From HLUCCA09 sp039189975 (GTDB lineage: Bacteria > Pseudomonadota > Alphaproteobacteria > Rhodobacterales > Rhodobacteraceae): 18,367 bases of DNA. Shown here in pieces: positions 1 to 7,251 of the stretch (position 1 is the first letter of the stretch; every line of letters starts with the position of its first letter). Position numbers and translations under genes: made by a program. Under the pieces are notes generated by a model that did no database searches, was not told the DNA's origin, and was given only the letters and a program-made list of their open reading frames with translations. Location of the stretch: positions 1-18,367 of the forward strand of contig JBCCYI010000076.1 of the NCBI GenBank assembly GCA_039189975.1. Direction: 5' to 3'.

Positions 1-55
1 CGCGTCCGTCCAGTCCAACGAACGGATCGCACCATCGAACTCTGTGATCAATCAA

Positions 56-508
56 CTAGCCGATCAGCTCGACGTCGACCCGCGAGCTGAGCTTGAGCCG
101 GTCTTCGCAGATGGACGAGGACGCGCCGCCGACGGTGCAGGTCTGTGCGCCGTTGATCAGAACCGCGCCGATCCCATCACAGGCGAGCTCTGGGATGACA
201 AATTGTCGAACCCGGGGACGGGCTGCGGGTAGGGCACCAAAGTCAAAGAGAGTCAGGCGGTTAACTGCACCAGCCTGATCAAAGAGGACTGCCTCGAACA
301 CCGCGCTCGACACGGGTGCGCTGCCTTCGTTCTGAAGCAGGAAGACGATGGTGCAGCCGCCGTCGGCCGGCATCACGGCGTTGAGCTCAATGGTCAGCGC
401 GCCGTCCGAGGTGTCCTGGGCGCGGGCCTCCCCCGGTCCGAAGATCGTGGCGATAGCGGCTGCGGCGACAGCCACGGCGGTGCACAAGATGCGGTTCGGG
501 ATCTGCAT
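56..508 (-). CDS. Small secreted four-cysteine protein, family unknown (copy A)
   Basis: This is a 150-residue protein with a signal peptide (basic start, alanine-rich core about residues 9-25, likely cleavage after ARA at 30), so it is probably periplasmic or exported. I do not recognise a named family. The mature part has exactly four cysteines (52, 110, 124, 134), enough for two disulphides, in a beta-rich sequence with an LxN motif near 58-60, a PxAR motif near 94-97 and a CD pair at 110-111. All of these recur in the protein at 17287-17697. It is the last gene of the minus-strand iron operon, 65 bases after the DUF3325-like gene. I chose the ATG at 508 because the signal peptide begins there and a purine-rich stretch (AGAGAAGAAAG) precedes it. 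A start at 559 would add 17 residues (PPPAPKRRKKP). The gene is likely real; its function is unknown. Confidence 0.75.
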   Translation of the reverse strand: MQIPNRILCTAVAVAAAAIATIFGPGEARAQDTSDGALTIELNAVMPADGGCTIVFLLQNEGSAPVSSAVFEAVLFDQAGAVNRLTLFDFGALPAARPRVRQFVIPELACDGIGAVLINGAQTCTVGGASSSICEDRLKLSSRVDVELIG

Positions 509-573
509 TGGTTTCTTTCTTCTCTTTGGGGCAGGGGGCGGCGTGGTTCGGTGCGCCACGCGACTGTCTCCGG

Positions 574-1170
574 CTACTCGGCGGCTTCCTGTGGCGGCAC
601 GTCCGGAAGCGGGGGCCGCCGCTGCGCCGATGGATGGTGGTCATGCGAGGCGGCAGAGGCTGTCAGCGCGGCGACCTGTGCCTCCAGCTCGCAGATCCGG
701 AGCTCTAGCGCGGCGATCACCGCCGTGTGGGACGTGACGTCGGCCGTGGGGGCGGCGCTGCGCGACGGTAGCGCTTTGCGGAGGCGGGCCAACACCCGGT
801 CTGCGCGCTCTCCGACAAGGGCCAACGTCGGTCGCAGCGCGCCGAGCGTCTGTTGCAGCTGGATCAGGGCTCCGTACAGGGCGGCATGCGCGTTCGTCGC
901 CGCCAGGGCGTATCCATCCGGTCGCACCGCAGCCATCGCCCAGCCGAGAACGCTGACTGCGCCGGCCCAGATCATCAGGCCCGACCAATGCCCTAGGGCC
1001 ACCAGCACGGCCGCCGGCGCAAACACCGCAACGCGCGCGGGCCAAAGCCAGCGCCGCCCCGTGAGCGGTGGCTGGCGAAAGACCCGGCGCCGCTTTGGGT
1101 CGGTGACAGCCATGTAGCCGAGGCCGGCAAGACTCAGCCCGGTCAGCCCGGCAATGACGAGGCCGCTCAT
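574..1170 (-). CDS. DUF3325-like inner-membrane protein with coiled-coil C-terminal extension
   Basis: This is a 198-residue membrane protein. Residues 1 to about 85 resemble DUF3325 proteins, which accompany PepSY iron-uptake membrane proteins: a first hydrophobic helix, a basic loop (DPKRRRVFRQPP), two more helices and an RP end after a W-x-G-L-x-x-W pattern. Unlike ordinary DUF3325 proteins of about 100 residues, it continues into a soluble tail with heptad-like leucines (LQQTLGALRPTL, then IAALELRICELEAQVAAL) and a Pro-rich end. The start is fixed by an ATGA overlap: its ATG (1170-1168) shares bases with the TGA (1169-1167) of the PepSY gene, implying translational coupling. Upstream ATGs, up to 1380, lie inside the PepSY gene and were rejected. 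The DUF3325 assignment is by pattern recall; the tail's role is unknown. Confidence 0.8.
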   Translation of the reverse strand: MSGLVIAGLTGLSLAGLGYMAVTDPKRRRVFRQPPLTGRRWLWPARVAVFAPAAVLVALGHWSGLMIWAGAVSVLGWAMAAVRPDGYALAATNAHAALYGALIQLQQTLGALRPTLALVGERADRVLARLRKALPSRSAAPTADVTSHTAVIAALELRICELEAQVAALTASAASHDHHPSAQRRPPLPDVPPQEAAE

Positions 1171-2759
1171 TCCGCGGGCTCCTGCGCGGCGCCCGCTCTG
1201 TTGTCGGGTCGAGATGTCTCGGAGGGCGACAGCTCCGTGCGCGCCCTCTGGCGCAGTAGCACAAGGCCCAGGAGCATCAGCAGGAGATCCACAACAAGGA
1301 TCGTCCATGCGCCAGCTATCAGCGCTTCGCTCCAGCTTGCCCCCCCGGTGAGGTGTCGCAACACGGGCAAGCTCAGGCACAGGGCCGCATTTGCCAGGCG
1401 AAGCCGTGCGCTGGCCGTGTCATACCGCGCGCCAAGGGCAATTGCTCCGGCCGCTCCGATCAGGAATCCGGCCGGGGTCCACCACGTCGGGTCGCCGGCG
1501 GGAAGTGTGGCGAAGAACGCCACCGCAGAGGCCAGCATCGCCAGCGGCAGCCCCCAGATTGTTACCACGGTCCAGTGCCTGAAGTGCGTCCAACCGGGCG
1601 TGTCGGCCCGCCGTTGTGTCCACAGGAGCATGCCGGACGCGGTCACAAACGCCATGGCGAGCCCCATACCGAACCAGACGAGCCGGGAGCCGAACCCGGC
1701 GAAATCCCCAAAATGCAACGGCCGCATCAGCGCAAACAGGCTCGCACCGGCCGAGGGCTCCGTCCCGAAGAACGGCCTAACGCCTTCAAAGGCGCGTGTG
1801 ACGCCAGCGAATTCGAGCACCGTTCCGCTCAGCGCGCCCTGGGCCGGGCCGACGAACACGCGCACCTGCGCGCCAGCTGTCCCGTAGTGTTGGATCAGAA
1901 CGGAGAGCACATCGCCGCCCGCGCGGTTGCGCGCATCCGCGAGAATGTAGTCGAGGCTGGCAAGGGAGGCTGCTGTCAGATCTGGCGAGGCGGGCACTCC
2001 AATCAGGGTCTCGACGAGAGCCGCTTGGTCTCCGCCGAAGACGGACAACGCCATGACCGGCACACCCAACGACAGGGCGAAGCCAAAGAAAGCGCCGGTG
2101 AAGGCTAGGATGATCGCGAAGGGCAAGCCCCAGCTTCCGGCGAGCACGTGCAGGTCCCGCGCTCCCACAAGGCGCGCCCGGTCGCGCGTGGCGACGAAGG
2201 CGTCTCGAAAGATGTGGCCATGAATGAAAATGCCGGAGATCGCTGCGGCCATCATCGCAAGCCCCAGTACGCCCACCAGAGCCAGCCCGAGAGGATTGGG
2301 CAGGTGGAGCTGCACATGCACGTTCACCCAGAAGTCACGTAGCGCGCGACTTGGCGTGTGGGGAAAGGTGCGCACGTCCCCCTCGTGCCGCTTGAAGACC
2401 TCTCCCGTCTGGGCGTCCACCTCCATGTGCACGCCTTGCTCGACGAGTCCGCCCTCCGCATCGGTGCCATGGGAATGGAACCGATAGGCCAACGCGCCAG
2501 TGCCCGTCCGAAAGATCTGCACTTCTTCGTAGTGGGTCGGGTCGACCGTGCGCGCGGCGGCACGGAAATGGCGATCGACCTGGGAGGGCAGCCCCTCCTC
2601 GCTGACCGTCGTCCCTTGCGACCAGACCGCAATCTCGTCGGCAAAGACGACAATCGCTCCCGTGAATATGCAGACATAAAGCAAAAGGCCCAGCACCGTG
2701 CCGGACCAGCCATGGACAGAGAGAAGACGCTTTGTTTTGGCTTGCGAGAGGAAACTCAT
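1167..2759 (-). CDS. PepSY-type inner-membrane protein, probable ferric-chelate reductase
   Basis: This 530-residue protein belongs to the PepSY-associated TM-helix family (PiuB/FoxB-like). Family members sit beside TonB-dependent receptors, and some reduce ferric siderophores or bind haem through transmembrane histidines. The first helix follows the family's VHGWSG motif (His16, helix about 19-41). A periplasmic stretch contains a PepSY-like signature (VHMEVDAQTGEVF, about 110-122). Conserved histidines then appear at 148/152 (VHVQLHL), 180/182 at the end of the next helix, and 204 (LHVLAGSWG). A later MRPLHFGDFAG motif and about four C-terminal helices follow. The gene starts 9 bases after the small membrane gene upstream and overlaps the next gene by 4 bases, so it sits within one operon. 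Reductase activity is inferred from family and context; the family membership is clear. Confidence 0.92.
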   Translation of the reverse strand: MSFLSQAKTKRLLSVHGWSGTVLGLLLYVCIFTGAIVVFADEIAVWSQGTTVSEEGLPSQVDRHFRAAARTVDPTHYEEVQIFRTGTGALAYRFHSHGTDAEGGLVEQGVHMEVDAQTGEVFKRHEGDVRTFPHTPSRALRDFWVNVHVQLHLPNPLGLALVGVLGLAMMAAAISGIFIHGHIFRDAFVATRDRARLVGARDLHVLAGSWGLPFAIILAFTGAFFGFALSLGVPVMALSVFGGDQAALVETLIGVPASPDLTAASLASLDYILADARNRAGGDVLSVLIQHYGTAGAQVRVFVGPAQGALSGTVLEFAGVTRAFEGVRPFFGTEPSAGASLFALMRPLHFGDFAGFGSRLVWFGMGLAMAFVTASGMLLWTQRRADTPGWTHFRHWTVVTIWGLPLAMLASAVAFFATLPAGDPTWWTPAGFLIGAAGAIALGARYDTASARLRLANAALCLSLPVLRHLTGGASWSEALIAGAWTILVVDLLLMLLGLVLLRQRARTELSPSETSRPDNRAGAAQEPAE

Positions 2760-2768
2760 CAGCTGGCC

Positions 2769-3107
2769 CTATCCGAGGTTGATCGCGAGAAAACCGATAT
2801 GAAAGATGAGCAGAGCAGCGAAGACGATGACGCCGCGCAGCATCCGCTCTTCGAGGATCGCGTAAAAGAACAGCGCGGCCCATATCAGCGGAAACAGGAT
2901 TACCGGCATCGCCAGATTGTCGACCCCCGCGGCCCCGCGCGGCCACCAATGTCCCATGCCCATCATCACCATGACCGAGAGGATCGCCGCAGCGGGCCCC
3001 GCCAGCCCCCACCGCATCGCAGGGTGGTGAGCGATCCTGTCCGCACGAGTGCGCCACGCCTGCGGGGGGGTGTCATGTGTGCCGGTCATGGGGTCCTGCA
3101 GGGCCAT
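2769..3107 (-). CDS. Small three-helix membrane protein of iron-uptake operon (DUF3649-like position)
   Basis: This is a 112-residue protein with three predicted membrane helices (about 32-54, 64-85, 89-109) after a hydrophilic N-terminus. It lies between the TonB-dependent receptor and the PepSY gene, the slot usually held by DUF3649 proteins in such operons. The sequence similarity I can see is weak, so the family name is tentative. The start at 3107 is well supported: AAAGGAGG sits 8 bases upstream and overlaps the receptor's stop codon (TAAAAGGAGG), giving tight coupling to the receptor. An internal Met7 is a less likely start. It has a His-rich segment (RIAHHPAMRW, HWW) just before and within the first helix. 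It is presumably a helper of iron transfer across the inner membrane. Confidence 0.8.
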   Translation of the reverse strand: MALQDPMTGTHDTPPQAWRTRADRIAHHPAMRWGLAGPAAAILSVMVMMGMGHWWPRGAAGVDNLAMPVILFPLIWAALFFYAILEERMLRGVIVFAALLIFHIGFLAINLG

Positions 3108-3122
3108 GATGCCCGCCTCCTT

Positions 3123-5447
3123 TTACCATGTCGCGCGTAGACCAATGCCAACCTGTTGCGGCCGCGTGGTCACGGCAAACCTGCTTGCCCCAGACCCGGC
3201 GATGGACACCGGGGTCACCTCGTCAAAGACGTTGTTGACATAGGCATAAAGCTCCGCGCCTTCCGTGACCTCGTAAGTGGCCCGCAGATCGACTATGGTG
3301 AAGGCATCGACTTCGAGCGCCGCCGTGTTTTCGATGTCGGAGTAATATCCGGCCGAATAGCGCAGCTGCCCGCCAATATCCAGCCGGTCCGTTACGCTGT
3401 AATCCGCGCCAAGGGTAAACGTCAGATCAGGTGCGAAAGGGAGCTCATTTCCCACGACATCGACTGCGGCAGTCTCGAACTCTGTCACTTCCGTGTGCAA
3501 CAGACCCAGCCCGCCATTCAGCAAAAGCCGTTCTGTCGCCTGATACTGGGCCTCGATCTCAAGCCCGTACGTTTCGACGCCTTCGGCATTACTGATAATC
3601 CCGTCGACAAAGCCGCCGGGCAGAACGGTCGGAATGAAGAACTGGTAGTCCTGATAGTCGCTGTAAAAGAGGTTGGCGGCGATGAAGAGCCTATCGTCCA
3701 GGAAGCGCCCGCGCATCGCCAATTCGTAATTGGTAACGGTCTCTTCGTCGAACTCAAAGAAGGGGTTTGCGATCGGAACGATGCCGAGGATCCCAAGGAG
3801 GGATCCCCCAACGCCCCCGGGATTGAACCCGCGCGACACTTGGAAACTCAAGCGTATATCGTCGTTTGGCTCGTAGCCCACGGTCAGTCGTGGCAGCCAG
3901 GCGGAGTAGGTTTCGTCGAAGTCCAATTCGAGTGGAGGGAATGTCGCCTCGACACTTCGGTCCTGACTATTCTCCTGGTAGCGCAGACCCGCCGTGAGAT
4001 CGAAGCCGTTGCCGAAGAGGTAAGTCGCTTCGCCGAAGGCGCCAAAGCCATCCTTTTCGTCTTCGAAGAAGATGTTGGAATCGTCGGCCGTATCTTCAAA
4101 CGTGTTGCGGACGTAGAGACCGACGAAACCGGAAATCGAGCTGCCTTCTGGCGCATAATCGAGCACAAGTTCATTCGCCCATTCCTGGGAATTAAACTCG
4201 AAATCCTCCTCGGCCGGATTGCCTGTTACGCGGGCGATGTCCGATGTGCTGAACTGGAGTTGGTTGCGCAGGCGCCATCCACCTCCGAAATCATATTCGA
4301 TGTCATGAATGGCCGCCAAGGTCTCCCCCGTGAAGGCGGAGGGAAAGCCGTTGGTGTTGTTGGACTCGAGATCCTCGAACGGCTCAACGACATTCTGCGT
4401 CTGGGGCCGGCTGAAGTCGGTGTAGGAAAAGGTCAGCTTGGTGCTGAGCCCCGGCAGATCGGAAGGCTCGTAGAGAAACTTCAGGCGGGCGGTGAGCTGC
4501 TCGAGTTCGCGTGCCTCGGAATCGTCTTCGATCCCGGCCGGGAAATTGATAAACCCCTCTTCCGCCTGATAGTCGAAGGTGAAACGCGCGGCCAGATCCT
4601 CGGACAGGGGCGTGTTGAGCATTACGGACGCGGCACGGCGATCGAACCCGCCCACCTCAACGCGCGCTGCGGCTTCGGGAAAGAAAACGGGATCCCGCGT
4701 GCGGATGTTGAACGCACCCGCGATGCTGTTGGCTCCCTGAGAGGTGGTCTGTGGACCTCGAAAGACCTCAATGGCCTCGACGTCCCAGATAGAGGTCGGT
4801 GCGTAGGCCAGTTCATTGAAGGATAGGGCGCGTCCGTCGACCGAAAGCGTCGCCCGGGGCAACTGGCCGGTGATGGTCGCTCCAGCGCCGCCGACCGGGC
4901 CCCCTGAGAGCTGGCCGCGAATGACCGGCGTGTTGTTGCTGACGCCCAGGGTGGTCACGTTGGCGGCGTTGTCGATGGCCGCTTCGAAGTTGGAAATCTG
5001 GACGTTCTGCTCCAGTTCTTCACCGCTGTAGGCGCGAACCGAAGAGCTCGTGCTGAAGACGTCGCGTTCCACATTCTCCCCGGTCAGAACGAGCGTGCCG
5101 AGGTCGACGGGCGACTCGGCCGCTTGGGCGACCAGGTCCCGCGTGACGACATAGCTGTTTTCGGCGACGGCACGCGCCGAGAGGCCCGTTCCGGCCAGAA
5201 CGCGTTGCAGCGCCTGGAAGGGAGACATGGTGCCGCTCACGGCTTGGCTCGATTGCCCGGCGATGAGCTCGGAGGCGGCGACGATCTCGATATCTGCGTC
5301 GCTGCTCAGTTGCGCCAGCGCACGCGTCAAGGGCTGCGCCTCCAGGTCCACGGGGCTGGTCTGCTGAGCGAGCGCGGGCAGTGTGACAAGGGCCAGCACG
5401 CCGGAAAGGGTCGCCAGCGCTGTGGTGTTCAACATCATTGAGGGCAT
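3123..5447 (-). CDS. TonB-dependent receptor with N-terminal STN signalling domain
   Basis: This is a 774-residue outer-membrane receptor of the FecA/FpvA transducer type. A signal peptide ends near ALA-Q (27-28). Residues about 32-103 form the STN (secretin/TonB short N-terminal) domain that contacts a FecR-type regulator. A TonB-box-like LGTLVLTG lies at 116-123. The plug follows, with the conserved stretch DVEAIEVFRGPQTTSQGANS, and the remainder is a 22-strand-style barrel ending in an aromatic residue (RATW). The gene follows fecR by about 88 bases and precedes membrane genes for reductive iron handling, so the ligand is probably a ferric siderophore or chelate; the sequence does not identify which. 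Starts at 5447, 5438 and 5435 are all possible. None has a strong ribosome-binding site. Confidence 0.95.
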   Translation of the reverse strand: MPSMMLNTTALATLSGVLALVTLPALAQQTSPVDLEAQPLTRALAQLSSDADIEIVAASELIAGQSSQAVSGTMSPFQALQRVLAGTGLSARAVAENSYVVTRDLVAQAAESPVDLGTLVLTGENVERDVFSTSSSVRAYSGEELEQNVQISNFEAAIDNAANVTTLGVSNNTPVIRGQLSGGPVGGAGATITGQLPRATLSVDGRALSFNELAYAPTSIWDVEAIEVFRGPQTTSQGANSIAGAFNIRTRDPVFFPEAAARVEVGGFDRRAASVMLNTPLSEDLAARFTFDYQAEEGFINFPAGIEDDSEARELEQLTARLKFLYEPSDLPGLSTKLTFSYTDFSRPQTQNVVEPFEDLESNNTNGFPSAFTGETLAAIHDIEYDFGGGWRLRNQLQFSTSDIARVTGNPAEEDFEFNSQEWANELVLDYAPEGSSISGFVGLYVRNTFEDTADDSNIFFEDEKDGFGAFGEATYLFGNGFDLTAGLRYQENSQDRSVEATFPPLELDFDETYSAWLPRLTVGYEPNDDIRLSFQVSRGFNPGGVGGSLLGILGIVPIANPFFEFDEETVTNYELAMRGRFLDDRLFIAANLFYSDYQDYQFFIPTVLPGGFVDGIISNAEGVETYGLEIEAQYQATERLLLNGGLGLLHTEVTEFETAAVDVVGNELPFAPDLTFTLGADYSVTDRLDIGGQLRYSAGYYSDIENTAALEVDAFTIVDLRATYEVTEGAELYAYVNNVFDEVTPVSIAGSGASRFAVTTRPQQVGIGLRATW

Positions 5448-5535
5448 CCAGAAAGTCCTGTTGTGCGCAGAACCGCTTTTGCGGCCTTTGCTTGCTCAAC
5501 GATGGGCGGGCCAAAACGTCCGGAACTTTTTTTGC

Positions 5536-6432
5536 TCAGCGGTTCGGGACAAGGAAAAGTACGCCCGGCAGCGCCGCGACGACCCGGGCGTTCTGGGCCG
5601 CCGCAAGGGTGCGCAGCGCCTGCAGCGGATTGGACAAGTCAAAGCCGCCTGCGATCTCACTGCGCCGCAGCGCTCGGCTGGGGATCACGACACGCGCGTC
5701 CAAGCGACGGTCGATCATGGCGGCCACGTCGGCGACAGACGCGCCGTCCGTGGCCCAACGGTCTTGTCGCCAAACCGCGATCGTCTCGACGGGGATGGAG
5801 AGGACCTCGGGGCGGGCGTCGCCAGGCACCCGCAGGGACTGGCCCGCGCTGAGGCGCCATGACATGCCGTCAGCGCGAACCTCGACACGGCCTTCGGCGA
5901 CGGAGACGATTGTCGCCCCGGCGAGTGTCATCACTTCGAACTCCGTGCCGAGCACTTCGACCTCGAGGCCGCCCGAGGACACCACGAAGGGGCGATCGAG
6001 ATGAGTAACGTCAAAATAGGCTGAACCGGAAAGCAGTTCGACCCGGCGCACGTCATCGGATGTGGCGTCCGAAACTGCGGTTGCAGCATCGAGATAGGCT
6101 ATATCGCCAGAGGCCAGCGACAGGCGTTCGGGTGTGGTCCCGGTCGTTGCATCCGCCAGCAGGTGCAGCCGCAGCGGCTCGTACCCGGCAAAGAGCCCGA
6201 GGCCGATGGCCAGCAGCAGCACGACCGCAGCACCGCCGCCGCGGGAAGGCGGTTTCTTTTGGGTGGCCGTCCAGGCAGTTGCCACGCGCTCGTAGGCCCG
6301 CGCCTCAGCCGCACCGCGCGCCACAAACGCATCGCGGGCGCGCTGGGCCTCGAGGCTGTCCGGGCTGTCCTGCAGCCTCAGGAATACACGCGCGGCCTGC
6401 CGTGCAAGCTCAGCGTCTTCTTCGCTCGCCAT
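5536..6432 (-). CDS. FecR-family transmembrane anti-sigma regulator
   Basis: This 298-residue protein has the standard FecR layout. A cytoplasmic DUF4880-like helical N-terminus (about 7-50) would bind the sigma factor. A single membrane helix (67-84) follows a basic RGGG stretch. A periplasmic FecR domain (about 95-205) carries the hallmark LLSGSAYFDVTH..RPF and VLGTEFEV patterns. The C-terminal domain (about 225-298) contacts the receptor's STN domain. It would sense the loaded receptor and release or activate the sigma factor encoded immediately upstream. The gene lies 74 bases after the sigma gene and 88 bases before the receptor. The ATG at 6432 has no clear Shine-Dalgarno sequence. No truncation or missing domain is visible. 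Confidence 0.94.
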   Translation of the reverse strand: MASEEDAELARQAARVFLRLQDSPDSLEAQRARDAFVARGAAEARAYERVATAWTATQKKPPSRGGGAAVVLLLAIGLGLFAGYEPLRLHLLADATTGTTPERLSLASGDIAYLDAATAVSDATSDDVRRVELLSGSAYFDVTHLDRPFVVSSGGLEVEVLGTEFEVMTLAGATIVSVAEGRVEVRADGMSWRLSAGQSLRVPGDARPEVLSIPVETIAVWRQDRWATDGASVADVAAMIDRRLDARVVIPSRALRRSEIAGGFDLSNPLQALRTLAAAQNARVVAALPGVLFLVPNR

Positions 6433-6472
6433 ATCGTTGCGCCGATTAGACCAGTATCGGAGGTATAACGAA

Positions 6473-6504
6473 CGAGGATCGCGATCGTCCGAATAAATTT
6501 TTCC
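6473..6504 (-). promoter_or_regulatory. Candidate FecI-type promoter ahead of fecR
   Basis: On the minus strand GGAAAAAT (6504-6497) is followed after 18 bases by TCCTCG (6478-6473). Promoters read by FecI-like sigma factors have a GGAAAT-like -35 and a short TC-rich -10 about 17 bases apart. The element directly follows the sigma gene's end and would let the sigma factor drive fecR, the receptor and downstream genes. The call rests on motif match and position only. Confidence 0.4.
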
Positions 6505-6506
6505 GG

Positions 6507-7004
6507 TTAGATTTTGTCGTCCAGGGCGAGGGATAGCTCGACGAGGGCATCCTCGACCAGTTCGTAGGCCCGCGACTTCGACAGGCCCATCCGTCTGCCC
6601 ACTTCTGTGTATGACAGGCCGGAGACGGACCGCAGCTGGAGTGCTTTGACTGTGCGTCGAGGGAGGCGGCGCAATGCCGCTACGGCGCGCCGCAGATCGT
6701 CGCGCGCGACAACGATATGTTCGCTGTCCAGAGCGGCGCCGGGTGTGTGCGCCTGCCAGGCGACGACGTCCCGTTCGCGACGCTGGCGCCGCAATATGTC
6801 GTAGGCCAAGTTGCGCACAATGCGGTGCAAGACGGGGACAGCATCTGTTGTCGGGTACTGCTTGGCGTCCCAGCGCAGCCAGCTTTCCTGGACGATTTCC
6901 TCTGCAATAGCAGGGCTTTCCACGATCTTGCAGGCGACTGCAATTAGGCGCTCGCGATTGTCCACAAAGGCCATGAGGGCGGGATCAGCGTTGTGGTAAG
7001 CCAT
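6507..7004 (-). CDS. ECF sigma factor, FecI type
   Basis: This 165-residue RNA polymerase sigma factor contains only regions 2 and 4. Region 2 (about 12-78) has the core-binding AIAEEIVQESWLRW pattern and VLHRIVRNLAYDILRRQRRE. Region 4 (about 103-158) has LRRLPRRTVKALQLRSVSGLSY and a helix-turn-helix (about 129-152, YTEVGRRMGLSKSRAYELV). This is the FecI arrangement of iron-responsive surface signalling, and its partner FecR and STN-bearing receptor follow directly. It probably transcribes its own operon when the receptor is occupied. Start 7004 is chosen for length and family fit; Met11 (6974) is an alternative, and neither has a strong ribosome-binding site. Iron-dependent control upstream is expected, but no confident Fur, RirA or Irr site was found. 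Confidence 0.95.
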   Translation of the reverse strand: MAYHNADPALMAFVDNRERLIAVACKIVESPAIAEEIVQESWLRWDAKQYPTTDAVPVLHRIVRNLAYDILRRQRRERDVVAWQAHTPGAALDSEHIVVARDDLRRAVAALRRLPRRTVKALQLRSVSGLSYTEVGRRMGLSKSRAYELVEDALVELSLALDDKI

Positions 7005-7251
7005 GCGGGACCCATTGGAGCAGTGAGCAATCTAAGGTCTGGCTGTGCGCAATGGCTTTGCTTGACGCATCGTAGATATATCATTTCCGCGGCGTGTCGA
7101 GCCGACGGGGCCGTTGCCCCAGACCGGCTGGCTCAGACACATGCGATGTTGCCAAACTGACACCCTCGCGCGTTGGCCGCACGATTTTGCGGGGCCGTTC
7201 TTGCCGTCACGGGGCTGTCGCGTCGCCCAGACGAAGGGATCGCCCCGGCGG
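7005..7251. other. Spacer between permease gene end and sigma-factor start
   Basis: This 247-base gap must contain the end of the TTT operon transcript and the sigma-gene promoter. On the minus strand GGAAAT (7088-7083) is followed 17 bases later by TCAAGC, a weak FecI-like arrangement. It overlaps the AT-rich palindrome GATATATC. A short GGGGC-CGTT-GCCCC hairpin lies at 7107-7120 without a U-tract. No gene is visible. Confidence 0.4.

Noticed and set aside
3156..4826. 556-codon plus-strand frame inside the receptor gene
   Set aside because: It lies wholly antisense to a clear TonB-dependent receptor, and its translation shows no domain or coherent motif; it is a product of GC-biased codon use.
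7107..7120. GGGGC-CGTT-GCCCC hairpin as a terminator
   Set aside because: The stem is only 5 bp and no U-run follows on either strand.
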